A DNA stretch of 16,284 nt from Candidatus Bathyarchaeota archaeon (GTDB lineage: Archaea > Thermoproteota > Bathyarchaeia > Bathyarchaeales > DTEX01): contig JAGGUU010000143.1 in NCBI GenBank assembly GCA_021158305.1, positions 1 to 16,284 of the forward strand, given 5' to 3'. Both the position numbers and the translations under genes were made by a program. The notes under the pieces were generated by a model. That model had not been told where the DNA came from, did no database searches, and worked only from the letters and a program-made list of their open reading frames with translations. Shown here piece by piece: positions 14,143 to 16,284 of the stretch. Positions within the stretch are counted from its first letter, which is position 1. Each line of letters starts with the position of its first letter.

Positions 14143-15228
14143 TTGATTGGGCAATTACATTATGAAACAACACCAAAATATAGCTTTCTACAATCTCTCA
14201 GAAACCTAGGGATCTCAAAAAGGATAGTAGAGCTAAGCCTTAACTCAATGCATACAATAAAAGGGAAGATCTTCAAGGTAAGCAATGAAGAATTAGCAAG
14301 TTTCTTCATTGAGCATATGGATAGTGAAGATCGATTGCCAACCAAAGATGGAATGCTCTCCGCATTAATAATGCCTCTAAGAGCCATTCGCGACGGAACA
14401 TCAATAATAGGAATAGATGTTTCAAGTATAAAAATCGGCGTCACCGATGTCGGAGTCATATACGCTGTAAGAGGAGCAATCGTGCTTAAGACAAATAATC
14501 GCTATAGGTATATCCGCTTAGGACCTCTTCCTTTTCACATAACAAAAGAGAATATTCATGAGGTATTCGGTGAACTGAGCAGAGATTTATCCCTAAGATT
14601 TAATTTCCTCTCCTACATAGACCCTCAAATACAGTTATGTAATATCATGGAGAAATGGTTACGAGCATATGTTTCTCATCTTGCAAGGAGAAGCATAGTT
14701 CTATGGGATGGTTCCTTAACTGCGGGAACGCCGGGAAACCCCGTATCTGATCTCTCAAAGATGCTCAGAGCAGCTAGAGAAAACTCCAATGTAGTCATGG
14801 GAATCTCTAAGGAGACGAGTCTCAAGTTTATCAGATGGGGAATGACGGATTTGCTTAATGGATACAAGCCGCCTTATCTTTTCGAAATAAGATCATCTTC
14901 TTTCTCGCACACTGGCTCCCTGCGGCTTCTGGGAAGAATTTACGTGGCGAAGCTAGCAAAGAGAGGCTGCGCTTTCCGTTTAGACATTGACAAAGCTATT
15001 CCTAGAGACGAAGGTATAGTGGCGGTTGAAAAACTTATAGGCAATGAGACGCTTTATCAAGGCTATCCCGAAACCCTGCGTTTAGCACATATATACTCTA
15101 CATTCACCGCAAGTGACGTCATAGGAATACAAAGGTTGCTGATTAAGAAATACGGGCTTAAGCTTGTTGCGCATAATAACATGCATAGAACTCTTTTTGG
15201 CCCCTATGGAGCAAGGCTTGGAGATTGA
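14143..15228 (+). CDS. nurA: NurA 5'-3' nuclease
   Basis: 361 aa from TTG 14143. The TTG at 14140 is also in frame, but GGTGA at 14132-14136 is exactly six bases before 14143, the same spacing as at rpoP (981) and the monophosphatase gene (4215). NurA is a nuclease that works with the HerA translocase and Mre11-Rad50 to resect DNA double-strand breaks. Active-site landmarks: GIDVSS (90-95) with D92, IVLWDGSL (185-192) with D189, and the C-terminal pair Y308 and H316 in GYPETLRLAH, matching the Tyr/His pair of studied NurA proteins. HTGSLRLLGRIYVAKLA (256-272) and FRLDID (278-283) are further family blocks. The gene ends five bases before herA, so they form an operon. Confidence 0.88.
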   Translation: MIGQLHYETTPKYSFLQSLRNLGISKRIVELSLNSMHTIKGKIFKVSNEELASFFIEHMDSEDRLPTKDGMLSALIMPLRAIRDGTSIIGIDVSSIKIGVTDVGVIYAVRGAIVLKTNNRYRYIRLGPLPFHITKENIHEVFGELSRDLSLRFNFLSYIDPQIQLCNIMEKWLRAYVSHLARRSIVLWDGSLTAGTPGNPVSDLSKMLRAARENSNVVMGISKETSLKFIRWGMTDLLNGYKPPYLFEIRSSSFSHTGSLRLLGRIYVAKLAKRGCAFRLDIDKAIPRDEGIVAVEKLIGNETLYQGYPETLRLAHIYSTFTASDVIGIQRLLIKKYGLKLVAHNNMHRTLFGPYGARLGD

Positions 15229-15233
15229 AATAA

Positions 15234-16284
15234 ATGAGGCTCTTCAAGAAGACTGGCAACACCATGCATATTCTATGCTTTCCAGATGAGGAGGTTGAGA
15301 AAGGAGAATATTTGCTCATAAGGGACGAAAGAGCTCGCAAGTCGATGATTGTTCAAGTGATAGATATCGAATTTGCAAACGTACCCGGCGTAATGGAGGA
15401 GATACTTCGTTCTTCAGGTATTGAAGAGTTCGTTGAAGGCGAAGATAATGATCCATTAGATGTCGCATCGCACATACTATACATACAAGATGCTCGTCTG
15501 CTTATATGTAAGGTTCACGGAACTATAGTCAACGGTGAGCTTATACCCGAGAGTTCATGGCTTCCCTCGAGAACGCATTCAACAATACGCAAGATCCCAA
15601 CTGAGTCGCTTGTGAAGCTAGCTAATATCGAAGGAAGCCTTCCGATAATGATCGGGGAAACGCGGGATTCCTTTCCGCTAGCTATCGATGCGCGTCAGCT
15701 AGATGGACGATTAAACATAATTACAGGAAAGAAAGGAACAGGTAAGTCGCATCTCTCAAAGATACTCGCCTTGGGTCTTGTTGACTACGGTGCCACTGTT
15801 GTAATTTTAGATCTTAATGGAGAATACACTAATCTCGGATATAGCCTAGATGGATCTAAAAACAAATATTACGATAAGATTCACGTTTTATCTCCTGGTA
15901 AAACCTTCAAGGTAACCTTATATCAGACTAATCTCTACGTGATCATGAGAACGCTTGTATATGCCTTGGGTCTTCCAGGAACATCAGCTCGCGAGTTCCG
16001 GCACATATGGAAGTTCCTTGAAAAAACGGGGAGATTGACACTTCATAATCTTGGAGAGGCCATACAGAACTGGAAATGTAATCAACATGTTAAAGACGCA
16101 TTATATTCACGATATTCAGCGCTCGTTAATTCTGGATTCTTCACCGATAATATGGCTGAGGCGACAGATTTTGAAAAATTGCTCTGCAGAACCGAAAGGA
16201 ACGGCGGGGGAATAATAGTAATAGATCTAAGCGACACTTCACCCTCAGATCGTCAAATGGTTGTGGAATACGTTCTCGCAAAGA
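15234..16284 (+). CDS. herA: HerA bipolar DNA translocase/helicase, 5' part only (runs off the window)
   Basis: 350 codons are visible, starting at the ATG five bases after nurA. HerA is a hexameric FtsK/VirB4-like ATPase that drives DNA through the NurA nuclease. The N-terminal part (about 1-150) is the beta-barrel (HAS) domain. Walker A is GKKGTGKS at residues 165-172. VVILDLNGEYT then matches the HerA motif with an acidic residue before HGEY (here NGEY). A helical insertion (about 235-310) follows, with FREHIW-like aromatic residues, and VIDLSD near residue 333. The Walker B and arginine-finger regions lie beyond the window end. Frame is open throughout. mre11 and rad50 may follow downstream, as in other archaea; this cannot be seen here. 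Confidence 0.88.
   Translation, partial: MRLFKKTGNTMHILCFPDEEVEKGEYLLIRDERARKSMIVQVIDIEFANVPGVMEEILRSSGIEEFVEGEDNDPLDVASHILYIQDARLLICKVHGTIVNGELIPESSWLPSRTHSTIRKIPTESLVKLANIEGSLPIMIGETRDSFPLAIDARQLDGRLNIITGKKGTGKSHLSKILALGLVDYGATVVILDLNGEYTNLGYSLDGSKNKYYDKIHVLSPGKTFKVTLYQTNLYVIMRTLVYALGLPGTSAREFRHIWKFLEKTGRLTLHNLGEAIQNWKCNQHVKDALYSRYSALVNSGFFTDNMAEATDFEKLLCRTERNGGGIIVIDLSDTSPSDRQMVVEYVLAK

Noticed and set aside
1..16284. CRISPR array, insertion sequence or integrated element
   Set aside because: No regularly spaced direct repeats, no transposase or integrase, no terminal inverted repeat pair and no abrupt change in composition was seen.

Overview
The window looks like chromosomal DNA of an archaeon. 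The evidence is the gene content: the small RNA polymerase subunit RpoP, a two-OB-fold RPA, an archaeal-type S-adenosylhomocysteine hydrolase, an archaeal SPOUT RNA methyltransferase, DUF2070 and DUF131/TIGR00304 membrane proteins, and NurA followed by HerA. Starts are preceded by TATA-like boxes, and several by a GGTGA or GGAGG ribosome binding site exactly 6 nt before the start codon. The style fits the Thermoproteota/Bathyarchaeia side of the archaea, but that placement is an inference. No tRNA, rRNA, CRISPR array, insertion sequence or phage gene was seen.

Layout, left to right. (1) 57-2482, plus strand: a truncated UDP-glucose/GDP-mannose dehydrogenase-like protein with a coiled-coil tail, rpoP (missed by length-filtered ORF calling), and adenosylhomocysteinase. 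(2) 2564-6697, plus strand: an M48 membrane metalloprotease, a doubtful small membrane ORF, an inositol monophosphatase-family enzyme with its own promoter, an SbcD-related metallophosphoesterase, a SWIM zinc-finger protein and a possible one-TM microprotein. (3) 6667-7383, minus strand: two DUF131 membrane proteins, one carrying an eight-cysteine zinc-finger head. They are divergent from the RPA gene at 7469-8338. (4) 8392-10696: a DUF2070 membrane protein (minus) and an Sm-like protein (plus), separated by an intergenic region with a 14-bp perfect inverted repeat. (5) 10839-11717, minus strand: the SPOUT methyltransferase. (6) 12010-13017, plus strand: two tandem, directly abutting paralogous winged-helix proteins. 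Then 13041-14030, minus strand: a third winged-helix protein with a related N-terminal module, followed by a TudS-like Fe-S desulfidase candidate. (7) 14143 to the end: nurA and the first 350 codons of herA, reading divergently from the third winged-helix gene. The shared promoter carries a 14-bp perfect palindrome beside the TATA box.

Most genes are housekeeping: transcription, the methyl cycle, RNA modification, ssDNA binding and DNA end resection. The parts most worth a second look are the 12.0-14.1 kb block, where three DNA-binding-type proteins share an uncharacterised N-terminal module next to the nurA-herA promoter, and three dyad-symmetric promoter elements (10238-10268, 11929-11950, 14079-14092). 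I found no clear, self-contained new defence or mobile system; the window is mostly core archaeal chromosome.
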